Part shown: piece after piece, positions 48,901 to 62,579 of the stretch | How positions within the stretch are numbered: position 1 is the stretch's first letter | Layout: every line of letters starts with the position of its first letter | Source: Wuchereria bancrofti | Lineage: Eukaryota; Nematoda; Chromadorea; Rhabditida; Onchocercidae | NCBI GenBank assembly: GCA_005281725.1 | Contig: SSBO01000012.1 | Span: 4,358,521-4,422,520, forward strand | DNA length: 64,000 nt | Reading direction: 5' to 3' | The notes under the pieces: model-generated | The model's input: the letters and a program-made list of their open reading frames with translations, nothing else | Database searches by the model: none | Told to the model about the DNA's origin: nothing | Made by a program: the position numbers and the translations under genes

Positions 48901-51900
48901 GGCGATACAAAACTTGTAATGAATGAAAGAAATTTTTTGAAATTTCTTTTCATCACAAGGTGTAGTTTGCGTGTCATACTTAGTACCAAAAATTTATCAT
49001 TGTTTAGAGTATCGTTGTGATCACTGCAGACGGGATACGTTGGAGCACAACATATCAAAGTTTGGTTTTTTATCATGATGACAAACCAAAGTGGAACGAA
49101 TCTATCAAAGTAAATTGTAATACAATTTTGTAAATATTTATTAGGTGTCACTTTAGAAAGAACTTGATTTATTGCATATAATGCAAAATCGGCTTATGAA
49201 AACCAATTTTACGCTGAGGATAACTTCTTATAAATATAGTACGGCATATTTGTCATTTCTGTTCTTCATAGGTACAAATTCCGGAGAATATTGATCAAAA
49301 TATACATCTTCGAATAACTTTTCATCACAAAAAGACATATGATAAAACTAAGCAAGAAAAAGGACCTTTTGCATTGTCATTTGTGCGCATTATGGAAGAT
49401 GCAACTTTGATCAGGGATGGTTTGCATGAATTATTAATTTACAAGGTTATTGTATAACCTGTGTTTTCATGAATTATATTATATCATTTTCTAATGAACA
49501 AAAGTTTTATTCACATTCTCTACTGAAATTTATTCCGACCATCTTTTTTTTTAAAAAAAAGAAAATTTAGGTTGAAACGGGACGTTTTGATGACAGTGAT
49601 ACCAGTTATACTCGGTTGCCCTCCACACGAGGAGAGCTTAAAGCTTCTCATTCTCAGCTAAGACCCCAAACAACAACCTTTATTTATTGCGAAAAGAATT
49701 TTCTAACCATTGAAACAGTAACTTGCTCGACAACGCTAACTCATAGCAAGAGTCTGTTGGATATACTTAGATGGAAACAAAACAGGTTTGTAGGATTTCC
49801 TTATGAGTCAATATTAAATTTAGAATTTTGAAGTGGAAATATTTCTAATATTAACATCTATCGACTGTTTGTTATAGTTCTTTTTCCAGAAGCAACTTAA
49901 AAGAAAGGCTGGAAGAAATTTCGAGGCCAAAATTTCTGGCAGTTGGTGAAGAATTGGTAAAATTCATTGCGAACTTTTGCGATGCTCTTTTTGAAATTTT
50001 AGATCATTATCCAGACTACGATAGTTTGGTTTTTGATGATTTGGTAAATTTTTTCTCTTTTTTTATTTCAATGAAGTATTTGGTCTTAAGTTTTTGCACC
50101 ATTTTATGAACTTTATTTCCAATATTTTGTTTTTTAATTCCTTGTATTTTCAATGGAACATTGGAGTACTTTTGAAGGTTTTACCTGTTAATGCATATTT
50201 CTTTTCTAGATCACTCTAGTGCAACTGGTAAATGAGGAGCGGTACAAGAATTTCCGTCCAGTACTTGATAAATATGTGGAGAATTTTCATTCCACTGTAG
50301 CATTTTTGTATGTCCTAAACTATCAGCGAAATTTAAAATAGCGAAGATATGAAATATTTGCTAAATATTTGTTGTTCTCAGTATCGACTTCAATTTTGTA
50401 ATATCTTTTTTTAGTAACAATTTTGGTGAGCTTAGTACTAATCACCGTTTTTCAATAAAGTATCTTGAGATCGAGTTGGAACATTTAGAGTAAAATTAAA
50501 TATGACGAGTATTTTTTGTTTAGAAAGTTGTTACCAGTTCTTCGTGAAAGAATTGAAAATGCGGAGGATACACACGAAAGATCACTGAATACGATGAAAA
50601 GTCTTGGTACCCTTATTAAATTGGCTGTTAGATCAAAATTATGCAGTGACAGGTAGCTTCTCAGTTTTGTAAAGAAGGATATATTTGAAGAAAATATGAA
50701 AAATTCAAATATTTAAAATACCAATATCAGGTTTCAGGCTTCTTTGAAGGTTTTACTAAGTTTAAGTTTATAGACTTGGTATGATGTCAAATAATTTTCA
50801 ACTTTTGATCAGTGAACTGCTGGAAGCATTTATCGTATTTATGCAAAATAAACGAGTACGTATGACTTGTCAAAATATGGCACTGAAACATATACCAGCA
50901 GTTATTCCGCATCTTGCATACTATGGTGTTTATAACAACAATGATCTCACGTAAATTTTTAAATTGATAATAAATGGATGTATTGTGGGAAAAGTTTCTC
51001 CGTTAAGTTTCTATATTATTCAGATATGTATTTCGAGTGCTCCTGCTGGTCTTAAATTCGCCGAAACTCCTAACTTTCCTCGAATAGCTTTGTAATGGTA
51101 ACTCTGGCTGAGAAAGGTTCACTGAATGTGAATATTTGGTTAACATAATGTTATTAATTTAAGGGATTTCCTGGCACGATTAATGGATCATCTTGGTGAA
51201 AACATAAGTTCAAGGTGCCGTTTAAATTTTCTTAAGGACATAGTGCAAACAGATTACTTCATCCAAGAAGTAAACCGAAAGAAGCTGTTGCCGAAGGTTG
51301 CTAATTAATTTTTTTCAGTACTTTAGTGTCTTCTACATTCTCTCAATTTGACATCCCTGACTGGCTAAAGAAGTATGATCTCTTGTACGCCATATTGTTT
51401 TCTTCTTGATTACCGACTTGTAGTGGATATGAAAAAAGCTCTGATATTATTTCACAGTTTACTGAAGAATAAATTTTAAATGCTATTGCACATCATTATT
51501 CTCATCGAAATTATTAATGATCAATAATTGTCCTTTTTAGTCCAGTGTTAACAATACTTCAACGTTGAGCTTGAGAATACTGAATATAATTTTGGAATTA
51601 CTGATTGCATTCAATTTGTTCCTTTGTTAATATTTGTTGGATACATTATCCGAAATAGAATTATTTTATATGCTAATAATCTCGTGATTACGTGGTCGCA
51701 ACACAGTGTGTTATGTATATAACACTGCATTCTGATTGTCATTAATTCTATGATTTTAAACGTATCTTCGTTGTTGAGCAGTTCTCCTCATCATGAAACT
51801 CTCCTCTAAGTTGTTCTTATTTAAACACACAAAACATGTCATCTTCCATAATTTTATTTACCGTATTATTATTGTGGTTTTCCAGGTCATTGAAAAAGTG

Positions 51901-54900
51901 GTGGAAGAACTCGAGACTTCTGACTTCGTCCATTTGCAAGACGTTGTGTGTGATCAGTCCAAGATGGAAGAATGTATTTCGACGAGCGCCGATATAATGT
52001 TTTATATTATTGAGCGCCTGTTTTGCTCCAGGGTTCATTAAATTCATTTGAAATTGAGAATCTTATTTAACCCATAATATTCATGCAAAAGGTTTAGAAA
52101 ATTTCTCCGTACTTTTCATTTTGTGCTACTTTTTCAGGACCTTATTCATGAACAAGGAAGTGAAGATGAACTTTATCTCATTGTATGGAAATCATTTCGT
52201 ACCATAATTCAAACGACAATCGTTTTGATCAATGCAAAATATTCTGCTGTATGTATGCTGAAATAATTCACAATTTTCTTTTACTTTAAAAATCCAACCC
52301 AAACTTTAGAAGTTAAGAAATTTCTAACGATTTTTTGTACTTTTTTATACTTGCTGAAAAAGTTATATTATTTCAGTCTGTGTTCTGCGCGCTTACGATT
52401 GTAGTTCTCAGCAAACTATCGGCACAAATGTATAAAATGTACCTGGAAAGTCACACTACCTATATTGATAAACATGATTTATTGATGGAACTGGTTCATT
52501 TGTTTCGTGATCTCATCAACAAGTCACCATTCCCGTGTTCATGGTTCCAGATGATACTGTTGCAGGATAGGCATGGTTTCCGTTTCTTTAGAAGATTTTA
52601 AGATACGAAGTTTTACTTACTAAAGGGAAAATGATAAATTCCAATGCATTGTCTTACCGTACTTATTTCAAGATTTTTAACTCATTTTAACTCCTAAAAA
52701 ATATTGTCTCAGCGGTGGACACGACAATCAACGTTTTTTTTTTTTTTCCAAAATGGGTTGGGCCAGCATAAGTCAGCAAAATTTGCTACTTCCTTAAAGA
52801 TATGTTTTTTGAGTTCTTTCATGGATTTCTACATTTTATCATTTATTCTCAGAATGATTTTGAAAACAATGAAATTTATCATGTCGACAATTGTTGAACA
52901 CTTTCATGACGATCAGTTCAATGCTGAAGTTTGTTCAGTTTTCCATCACCGTTTGCATATATGCAATTTGTTTGTAATTTATTTTCTTCTTGTTTGATTT
53001 TTTTACACTTATCGAACTCTTGGTTATTTAGCTTTGGAGAGAATACATGCTGACGATGGTCGCTTTTTGCACACAAAAAGCTCTTCAGCTGGGTTCATCA
53101 ATTAGTGAAAGGCGGTCTCGACTTCTATCATGCCAGCCGGATTTGAGAAGAATAGCAGTTGCGGATTTGCGCTCTATGTGGTTTAGATTATCGAGTTAGG
53201 CATATCGATTTGAACACTTCTATGCATGTTTAACTATTTGATATTTATATTAAATAAAGAATACTCTTTTGTACTTTTACAGTGGCCCAAAAGATCCTGT
53301 TTGTACCCTCTATGATTGGTTCTTATCTTCGAGTGGCTCTGATTGACGATGATGTTGTACGTGAAACTATTATACCTATATTTTTCGATATGCTTCAATG
53401 TGAATTCCATTTATCACCACTGCGCAATTTCTCCAAGGTAGAGTTTTTCTAATTTTTTATCTGGTAAAATTTGATGTAGTTTTTTTATAAATTTGTCATT
53501 CATTACCTTTTTTCACTGTACTGTTCCACTGAAGAATCATATTATAGTTTGCAAACGAGACTATAATGCAGCTGGATTGTCTGGTTGATGAGGACTGTGG
53601 TGGACAAAAATTCAAGGAACAATTGTATAATATCATGATGGATATGTAAGTATCATTTTCTAGTTTCAGAGGAAAGCTTTGCAGAAACCATCCAAGATAT
53701 TGGAATCGTCTCAAGGCTTTCAGGAGCCGTTCAGATACGGATCTTGTTGTAGAAGGTTGCAAATTTGTGGCTTTAGTTGATACTCTTCTACAACATCTTT
53801 TTGAATATCGTGAAGTACGAACAAATGGTTACTGTATAGAAAACGGAATGGATCGAACTGTTGAATTGTTGGTTAGTTTTCTTCTTTTCTTTTTTTGATT
53901 TTTTTTTATTTTTTGTTTTGTTTTATTTGTTGTTTTTTTAAATAAAATTTCATATAACTTTTTACATTTGAAAATTTTGCAGTTTGACGGGTTAAAATAT
54001 CTGTTCCTTTATTTCTAATTTTTAAAATTTCAGAAGTTTTATAAACTTATTGGTCATGACGACCTTTATATCAACTATGTTTATAAGCTTTATGATCTTC
54101 ACATGCTCAGCAACAATAAAATTGAGGCAGCTTTCACACTTCTAAAGCATGCTGAAACATTGTCGATAAGTTCTTTTGAAATTTCATTCCTTTCATTTTA
54201 AAATAGCGAGGACAGTAGCAGTTTGAATTTTCATATTTAATAGTAATTTAAGAGGCAAATTAAATTGTGTTCATTTCGACCAGTATCTCAATGAACTTAA
54301 GACCAAATTAAGAGTAGAGTTGGTTTACCACATTCACATCGTCATTTCTTATAAAATCCAAATTTAGTGGGCGGAGTGTGAATTGCCACCAGCTCTTTTG
54401 GATGCACATTTAAATCGGCAATGTGCTACTCAGCGTCAGCTCAAAGAAGCACTTTATAACGAGGCGGCTAATCTTTTCGATGAAAAAGAATTGTGGGAAG
54501 AATCTATCGGCATTTTGAAAGAACTGACATTTCAGTACGAAAAGAATTATGAATACGAAAAATTACCAAGCCTTCTCGTAAATTTTTTTTCCGTACCAGA
54601 ATATTCGGCCAGTAATTTTAATCTTTTAAAGTTATAGTTTCAATTCTCCTCCGCAATTTGAAATTTTTTTTAATTTCACAATTTTATATAAATTGAAGCA
54701 TATCATCTTTTAGCAACGTCTAGCTGAATTATATCACAAAGTGAGTACACAAGGACGAGTCGCATGCACGTATTTCTTCGTTGGATTTTATGGCCTCAAT
54801 TTCCCTAGTTATTTAAACAATCGGCAATTCATCTATCGTGGGAATGAATGCGAAGTCAATTTTTAGTTGCTTTCTAAGTACTCTACTTTTGGGTTTATTA

Positions 54901-57408
54901 GATATTTCTGATTGTTTACGTACTTTGGCGTTAACGAATTACTTGCATTTAGGCCATTGTCAGTTTTCGGCATCGAATGCTGTCAACTTTTCCCGGTGCT
55001 CAGTTAATTAATACAATGGATGAATGTTCGCATCTTTCGAAGCACGATAACAAATTTTTGCAGATTTTTCCCGTGAAACCTCTTTTTGAAAGCTGTTGGG
55101 AAAAAAAATGTAGCAATCGTTTAATTCGATGGTATTTCAAAAACAATAGGGTATTTAATCTCTTTATATCAAAAATGGAAGATTCATAATGATTGTTGAC
55201 TATAATTGTAATAACAATATCGAACTACTTTGGAAGTTCTTTTATTCATGACTAATTTGCTAGTGTCACATCTGATGTAAAGTGTTGATGTCTGACCTAT
55301 CATATTGTTTCATTGAGAGCTAAACCATTTCTTTGATTAAGATTTTCAGGTACAAAATTTTGAATTTTATAAAGGGGAAATCCGAAAAGGAACAAAATGG
55401 ACGGAATTGGAAGATAATGAAATCATGCGGTCGTGGGTAATCCGGCGATCAGTTTCTATCGAAGAACAATTGCCTAACATATTACGTTGGTCACCGATTA
55501 CAAATTTTTCTGACCCAGTAAGTTTAAATTTAAGTTACATTAATTATTATTACGATGAATCTTCACGTTTCATAGGTGAATGACTGTACTTCTTCTCACA
55601 GATTGAGTGTTCTCCACTGATGGAAGCTGTGACAACAATGCGGAAAAACAATGAAGAAATGGAAGAAATGGCGCATGTGGTCCTTTCTACACCATTAGAA
55701 TCAGTTGTTCCATTGGGAGGCAAAATCCGAGGGATCGTACAGGCGTTTGTACAAGGAGGAATTAAAAATTACAAAGTTTGATTTGAATATTCTAGCTGCT
55801 TTTTGTTTATATTTGGCTTTTTAAACCTCACAAATTTAAGTGTGAATTTCCATGGTGATCATATTCTTGCTTCAGATATTTTTTTCTGATCGATGTGGTT
55901 CAATTTTAACATCAGAAGAACATGAACTTATGCATCAATTGAGGACATTAATCAGAAACCAGGTTAGTTTTTGAAATTTTCTGCACTTCCAAGACTTGCA
56001 TTTGTAATGGTCAACTCTGATTAGCTTTCAGGTGCCAATTTTGGAGTTTTGCTTATATGTACATGCTTCCCGTGACCATCAAGTGAATGTCCAGTTTCAT
56101 GAATCCCTTGTAACTTCTTTTTACGAATATAAAGCAAACATTGAAAAACAGTTTGGAAAAGTGGTAAAGTTTTATGAAATTCTATATTCTACATGATTGA
56201 ATGTAATCTGTTTCAAACATATCTGAGTAGTGGATTAGTAAGCAGAAATGAATGTAGATAGCTCAGGCAGAAGGCTTACTTGATTTTATATACCTTTGAG
56301 CTTGACTTTATGTAGCATGTCTTTGAATGAACATTTTTCTGAAAACAACAGCTATTTCCTGTTTATCATAATACATCCCTATTTTAATCCTTATAATTAA
56401 GGCCTCGCAGCTGCCGCCGGGTTGCTCCATCCATCTTTCACAACAGAAAGGAGATGAACGTAGAGCAAGCAGCTTTGAAATCTCAAGGTAGACACATCGT
56501 TCAAATTTTCCGTTGATTTTTGTAGATATGTAATGATGACTTTTTTTCGTTCTAGTTTTGTATTATTGTCTTTTAGCACTCCATCTGTTATGAGTGTATT
56601 TAAAAGAGGTGGTGGAGGTACGAAAAGTGGAAGGACAACTACTAGGAAATCAAGTGGTCTAAAATCAGATTTGAAAAGTGCCTTCGAGAATGGGTGAGCG
56701 AGTTTTGTATTCCTTATAAATAAGTTAACATTTCGTTGCAAATTATAATTTTCATCGGAAATTAAAGCGTGAAAATATTTTGTAGTAATTAATTGCTGTT
56801 TAACACATTATGATCATAATAGATATTGTTCAGAATAGCCAAGCGAATCTCATCGTCATCCGACCGCAGTTTTGACTGCAATTCCAATGAAAATAGTTCT
56901 ACTTCTCGATCAACACTTGATTTTACACGTTTTGAGCATCCGTTGAAATCAATCTCCTCGTCATCCTTGCAAATAACAGAAGATGATGCAACTATTAAGT
57001 CGGTAAAGCCAGTCGAGAGGTACATTAATGCACTAGCTCCTTAACTAGTTATATCTCTCAAATTTCAAAAAAAAAAAATGTATTTTTAAGCTTTTTATTT
57101 TGCAGCTGACTGCTATTGCTACACACCGTTTAAGGATTCTCATTTATCACTCACATTATGCTCTTTTATACTCTCTAGGACACTAAGAAGTTTATTTATG
57201 ACATAAGATGCCGAATGCAGTGTCGTCATTTGAATGTATGAAATCCACTGAGTTAAAATAGTTTAAAAAGCATTTCTACTTCAGACTCACTGATACTCAA
57301 ACTGTACCACCTCCGTTACCTCCGCGACGTACGAAAATATCACTGCTGGTTCCTCAACATCTCAATACCCTTTCATTTCCGGTGGAAACTTCTCATCACA
57401 ACATATAA
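45933..57408 (+). CDS. ced-5: DOCK1/CED-5-type Rac guanine-nucleotide exchange factor (first exon not found)
   Basis: More than thirty exons on the plus strand: 45933-46031, 46379-46542, 46794-46939, 47097-47220, 47360-47490, 47583-47655, 47859-48100, 48239-48324, 48455-48600, 48666-48863, 49008-49109, 49272-49445, 49571-49785, 49890-50043, 50210-50307, 50524-50652, 50774-50950, 51164-51296, 51886-52032, 52138-52248, 52377-52570, 52853-52928, 53032-53194, 53283-53437, 53548-53645, 53670-53871, 54034-about 54171, 54368-54577, 54714-54854, 54953-55150, 55350-55517, 55602-55775, 55876-55962, 56032-56163, 56402-56487, 56577-56693, 56834-57019 and 57285-57408. DOCK180/CED-5 with ELMO/CED-12 and Crk/CED-2 activates Rac for engulfment of dying cells and cell migration. 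Seen: SH3 (LHIGEKVNVAC, KVGIFPNNAV), DHR1 (DIRNDLYVTLLQGDL), middle repeats (IIPIFFDMLQCEFH), DHR2 (FVGFYGLNFPSYL, RQFIYRGNE, LRWSPI) and a tail ending with PPPLPPRR, fitting a Crk SH3 ligand. One intron (52571-52852) appears GC-AG. The junction between 54171 and 54368 is unresolved and may hide a microexon. Confidence 0.92.
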
Positions 57409-58480
57409 ACTAGAATACTTGCTACAGTTTGGATTCGGGAAGAATCGTTTTTTTTTTTTTTTTCGTGATTTTAAGTCTTTATACTGGCACAAATTGTAGA
57501 TTTTGACGCTTCACTTATAATCAGAAAAATCAATTTCAGTGTGACTCCGCTGTTTGGATATGAAGGGCAAAAAAAAAACTTTTGCAGTCCATTTAAAGCA
57601 AATTTTTGAAATCTAATATTATAGATCAGTTGAGATTGCGAATAAAATAATAAGCTTCAGTTTTCTAAGAAAGTGAATACGTAAGCATGATGTAATTAAT
57701 CCTTTAAAAAAATGTCTTACTTTAAATTGTTTCTTACTGATATATAATTTTAATTCATGTCAATCTTTTCGAACGTTTTTTACGCATGTCTTATGTTTTA
57801 CATCTGATCTTACTACGATATATTGTCGGGTATTTTTGAAGGGACATCCAGTTTATGTTTTATATATAATATTTCTTACTGCGCACATTTGTATTCAATT
57901 TTTTTTTCTCATTTTTTTAAGACAGCAGATTCGTTTAAGTTAGTCTGATAAGTCTAGAATAAATTTTTCAATATATCTGAGCTTTTTTGGAATTTGGTTT
58001 GAAATTTCAAGAACTTATTTTCTTTGTCTTAGATTTCTTCATTTCAACTCTCCTAATCTTATACACTTAGTCTTTGCTCTTACTGTCTTCCACATCTCGG
58101 AACTCCTTTAATTTGATGAGGATCGTAAAATATGAAATGTCTTTGTTGTATTCGACGTTTTCTTGTTCATATTTGACGCAGTGAAATGCTTTTATATAAA
58201 TGATTTCAGAATTGATGTTGCTTGCCATCTCTTATTGTTAAGAAGTTCAAATGGGGATCTGTACTTGTAATGAAAAGTGGTGGTTTTGATTTTGAATGTT
58301 TGAAGATAGTGGAACTAATTTATTGTTTAGCAAAATATACAGCACGGACAACTTTGGTTTTGTTTTGACACGAGATAGTGACCGGACTTGTTCAGTTCCA
58401 ATCTTGGAAATTAAGCTAGCAGCTAAATCGACGAGAGAATTAAGTAGATGCTATTTCAGCATTTCTTAAAAATGCAACCC
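57409..58480. other. Convergent 3' region between the DOCK and lectin genes
   Basis: About 1.07 kb of AT-rich DNA with poly-T and poly-A runs and no supportable exon. It holds the 3' untranslated ends of both converging genes. Confidence 0.5.
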
Positions 58481-61400
58481 TTACAGCCAGCTTCGTGAAT
58501 GTGAGAAAAGACGTCTGATTTCTTCACTCGCGTTTTCTAGATTTTGTTTCATATTGGATATAGCTTTTTCAATATCTAAGTTTATATTGGTTTTATTTCT
58601 GTCCACCTTACGTTCCTCGAGCAAGATGATGTTACCACTCACAAATTCAAGGGAGTTTTCAGTTCCGTTGTTTGATTCATTTTGTCTTTTAGTTATTTGT
58701 TCGGTATTGTTGATAAAAGTACGTGGCACACTAGTAGCCTCTTTTGTTATGTTATTATGTCGATCAGCAGGTAACAATGAAGGTGATCCAGGTTTTTGCT
58801 CATTTGCTACATCGTAGTATATTTGGACTTCATTTTGGTTTATTTGTTTCTCACTTGTATTTGATTTTATATCTTTGCTTGTTTCGTCTGACATGATTGT
58901 TGCATCGTTGTCCAGGTTAGATACGTTTCGTATGCGTCCGGTAAATATACTTTGCAATTTTTTTCTAAGTAGTTCATAAATTTCACCCTCGTTAACTTCC
59001 GACCGTTTTGCTAGTTCTTCCTTTCTATATATTTCCGTTCTATTGAGTTTTGTCGTATCATACATGTGATCTATAACAGGTCTTCCTTCAACCTTTTGCA
59101 ACGCAACTCCGGTATTTTTCTTATATGGAAAAACGCTGTTAATATCACTTTCATGTGCAAGTGTATTGCTTATATCGTATACTTCCTGGATACTATCATC
59201 GAATTGTTGCTGATCATTCATCTTTTGTAACACCCGTTTCTTTTCGATTGTATCAAGCTTACTCAGTTCTCTGCTACTTTTGGCATGTAGTGCCTCTTTG
59301 AGGCGTTCTACTAGAGTCTTGTTAGTATCGTTATTATCAAGCAACGCGCGCAAGTCCGAGCTTTTTTCTTGTTTAAGAAACAAATTTAGATTCCGAAAGA
59401 TATCACCGAATTGTTCGTACCATGTTCGTGAATCTTTTTGTGCTGTTTCATTTTCACCGCAAAGCTCACTCGATTGTTGGGATTTCTCTTCCAGTGGATT
59501 TAGTGAGCTGATTAAAATTGTAACATTGCGTTTGAAACCATTTTCTTTTCCATTATTCATAGGCACATCCTCATTGTTCCTGGTGTTTCCCTTACGCACT
59601 ATCGATTTTCCTTTTGCGGTAAAATTCTTCGATTGTAGTTCATGCTTATTTCTGCTACCAGTTTCATTTTCTGCTTCTTTTTGCTTCTCTTTTTCCGTTT
59701 GTTTGGTGGCAAAATCTACGTCAGTTCCTTCGACATCTGGATCTGCGGTAGTTAAAGTTTTTTCTGCAATAATTTTCTGGCCGCCCGAAAAGCTGTCTTC
59801 CTTGTCTTCGCCAATGACATTTTCTTTTTTTCCGCTAATAGGTGATAGATCCTGCAGTAAGTTAGGAATTCAAAAACTTCCGTGATTTTCAAGAGTTGTT
59901 TTCCCAGAATTTTATCCTGATTGCAGTTTAAGAATTTTATCTCGAAAGGAAGGGATGTATTGTTCATTAAAAGGAATTCATACTGTGTTAAAGACTTTAA
60001 CCATTTCCTTCTATTTTTGACTTTTCGACTGATAATTGATAAGGAGTAGCATAGGTTGGAGTGATAAGTATCATTTTCAGTGTTGCAGTGTGCATTCGAT
60101 AGTTCAGATAAATCCCCATTTCTTTTCACCACAGAGAATAGGTAGATGTACAAATACTACAACTAAAAAAAAGATTCATTCAAACCAGGTATGTTTGTGA
60201 AAAGAAAATTCACTTACTTCAACCTTCCCTTGAACATTCGCAATTTGGGTTCTCACTCCTTGCAGTTGTACTGTTCGTGGTTGTGATTTTACTAGTGTAT
60301 CCTTTCGTAGCTCACTTATCCACTGCACAAACAACTCGTAAAACGGATTGTTTTTCCTTTCATGCTAGAATGTTTTCCAAATTTTCAGTTTCAATTTCTT
60401 GGAAAATTAAGTTGTCAAAAGATGTATGAGACTTCTTAGTTGCTTTAGATTGCTTCTTCGAAATGGCCAGGATTAGTTTTTTCCGAACATTTGTACTGAA
60501 AGCTTTGTTTTCTTAAATAATATTTATTCTATAATTACGGGTATTACGGCGGAAAAATTGCTGAATTTCAAAATTCAGAAGGAATTTCTGAAATTCAGGA
60601 AGAATGCTAATGTATTGAATAGGAATTTTCCCAAATTAATGAAGTGGAGGAATAGAGCATAATAAGGGTTATTTCCTACGAATTTCATGATCTTTTTTTG
60701 CTAGTCCACCGAGTTCAGTGGAAAATTGCAGTTAAAAATCTTAAACTTCAGTTAAAAGTTGCAGTAGCTTCATTAGCACGAAACCTTATGAATTGTTAGA
60801 GTATTTGGAATGCAGTCGTTCGTTTAAACGATCAGAGTATAATGTTTCAAATTATGAGCTAACAACGAACCTCGCGATGTTGTTCATCATTTCGCTGACA
60901 GATGAACCGGTTGGTATAGTCGAAATCTGGTGTTTGGTCACAGGGTATAGCTTTTAATATCCTGTTATCAATGCTCAGCAATGCACATCGACCACGTTCT
61001 GTAGGTTCCAGAGCTTTCTCCGTGGTATTTCTTACCAAGATTTCCCACTCTCTAAATTGAAGTGCTTAGTTTTGGAGTTATATCCTGAATTTTGGCCTAC
61101 TATATTGGAATTTTAGTAGTGTTAATTTTTAGTTACAGAAACGGTATATAACTAACAAATAGGTAGCATTCAGCGGCGTATTATCGACCCATTTCCACTC
61201 CTTTTCAGCACTATTTTCTTTGTCAACTAGCACAAGTCCAATTTGTATGGTCCTTTCAGGCATTATTGAGTTACTGAATGGATAATGTGATATTAACCAA
61301 TTCTGAAATGAGGATCAACTTTTGTTTGGCTTCGAGAAATTTATTACAAATTATTCTTGGTGATTCAGCTAACCATATATTTCAAATGTCATAGAATTAT

Positions 61401-62579
61401 CTATGTCAGCTCTGCCATACTTTTTCAGTGTTCCGGGATAGTTTTTCTGCCGTTATCAACTAATGACACTGATCAGCTAGTAAATTTTGATGAGTCCTCA
61501 TTTCTTCTATGGTAGTTTCATAAATTGTTTCTAGTAGAACAAAAAGGAACATACTATCTGTTGCAAGCTCTTAATAACAACGAGATCGGAAGCTAGAGCA
61601 AGGCAGTATTCTCGAGCTATATTCCAGGACTGTTCACTGAGATGAAATTGGTAGTGATGTCCTTCAGGACCAGCAATCCAGGAAGTACCGTAATTTTGGA
61701 AAACTGGCGAAATAAACTGGAAATTAAATAAGAAATTGATTTCTCTTTTTTTTTGCAAATTTAGTGTATTTATTATGTATGATCTGTTCAGGGCTGTATT
61801 TCCACTTTTCCTTTTATTCACGCAATTGAATTAAATTTTAGCTTTATAGTCAAAAATTTCTTTTTAATATTAACAAATAACATTAGCTCTACTTTACCAT
61901 TATTTTTGAAATCAGCATTTAAGGAAAACCAAAATTTTCGGTTCATGGAGAACTGGTTTGATAAATTCCTTAAGTTTTGGAAGATGTTTATATCAAAATT
62001 TTCAGCTGGGATTCACATCAAGGTATTCTCTAAAGAGTGGCTTTGTTGACTGATGAAATTTTTGCGAAGAATCTCGAGTCACATAAGTTTGTTACTGAGA
62101 TTAATGATAATGAGCAACTTAAATTTAATCTAGTAATTAATGAGTAACCTAAATCTAATTTAGTTGTTTGTAGAGATCTCAGAAAATGTTTGGAAATATT
62201 TAACATTGGATATTTTACTAAGGTGGTAATACTAAACCGTTTATTTCAATGCACTGTTAAGAATTTTGAAAAACAAACAATGAAGTGTTTGGAAAGTTAA
62301 TTAATGGTATTCTTGGGTCTCCTTGTACTTTAGTTACTTTTAATTCTACTTTTGCGTTAATTGAATCTGGTCCATTAAGTTATGTTTAATAGACTATATA
62401 TACATACTATTTGCCGTGCTTTCACCGTCGAATGTGAACCAACAATCTGCGCCAAAAGTGTGACAATAGCAACTGAAATATTAGTATCATGAGAGCAAAA
62501 ATTTGGTATTTTGTCAAATAACTTATTTAAAAGGTAAGAAGTAAATACCTATTAATCGTAGGAACCACCATCTGGACAT
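58481..62579 (-). CDS. Secreted C-type-lectin-domain protein with a very long sequon-rich tail
   Basis: Seven minus-strand exons in phase, about 700 residues: 62579-62549, 62472-62408, 61716-61555, 61302-61157, 61051-60871, 60364-60218 and a single 1371-base exon 59851-58481 (TAA). Seen: signal peptide (MSRWWFL then VAIVTLLAQIVGS), then a C-type lectin fold: GHHYQFHLSEQSWNIAREYC, LALASDLVVIKS, IQIGLVLVD, KEWKWVDNTPLN, RGRCALLS, IPCD and FICQR, with the four canonical cysteines. The EPN/QPD and WND calcium-site motifs of sugar-binding lectins are not seen, so calcium-dependent sugar binding is doubtful. The tail (about 500 residues) is hydrophilic, rich in N, E, K and S, with about fifteen N-x-S/T sequons, one cysteine and heptad-like helices (LRALLDNND..VERLKEAL). 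No membrane span follows, so the protein should be secreted or lumenal. I know no lectin with this tail; its function is unknown. Confidence 0.82.

Noticed and set aside
52704..52997. 97-codon frame starting in a DOCK intron
   Set aside because: Only the 52853-52928 part matches DOCK; the rest is intron sequence that happens to be open.
59280..59885. Plus-strand frame of 201 codons
   Set aside because: It is antisense to the large lectin-tail exon and its composition is a mirror of that exon; no family match.
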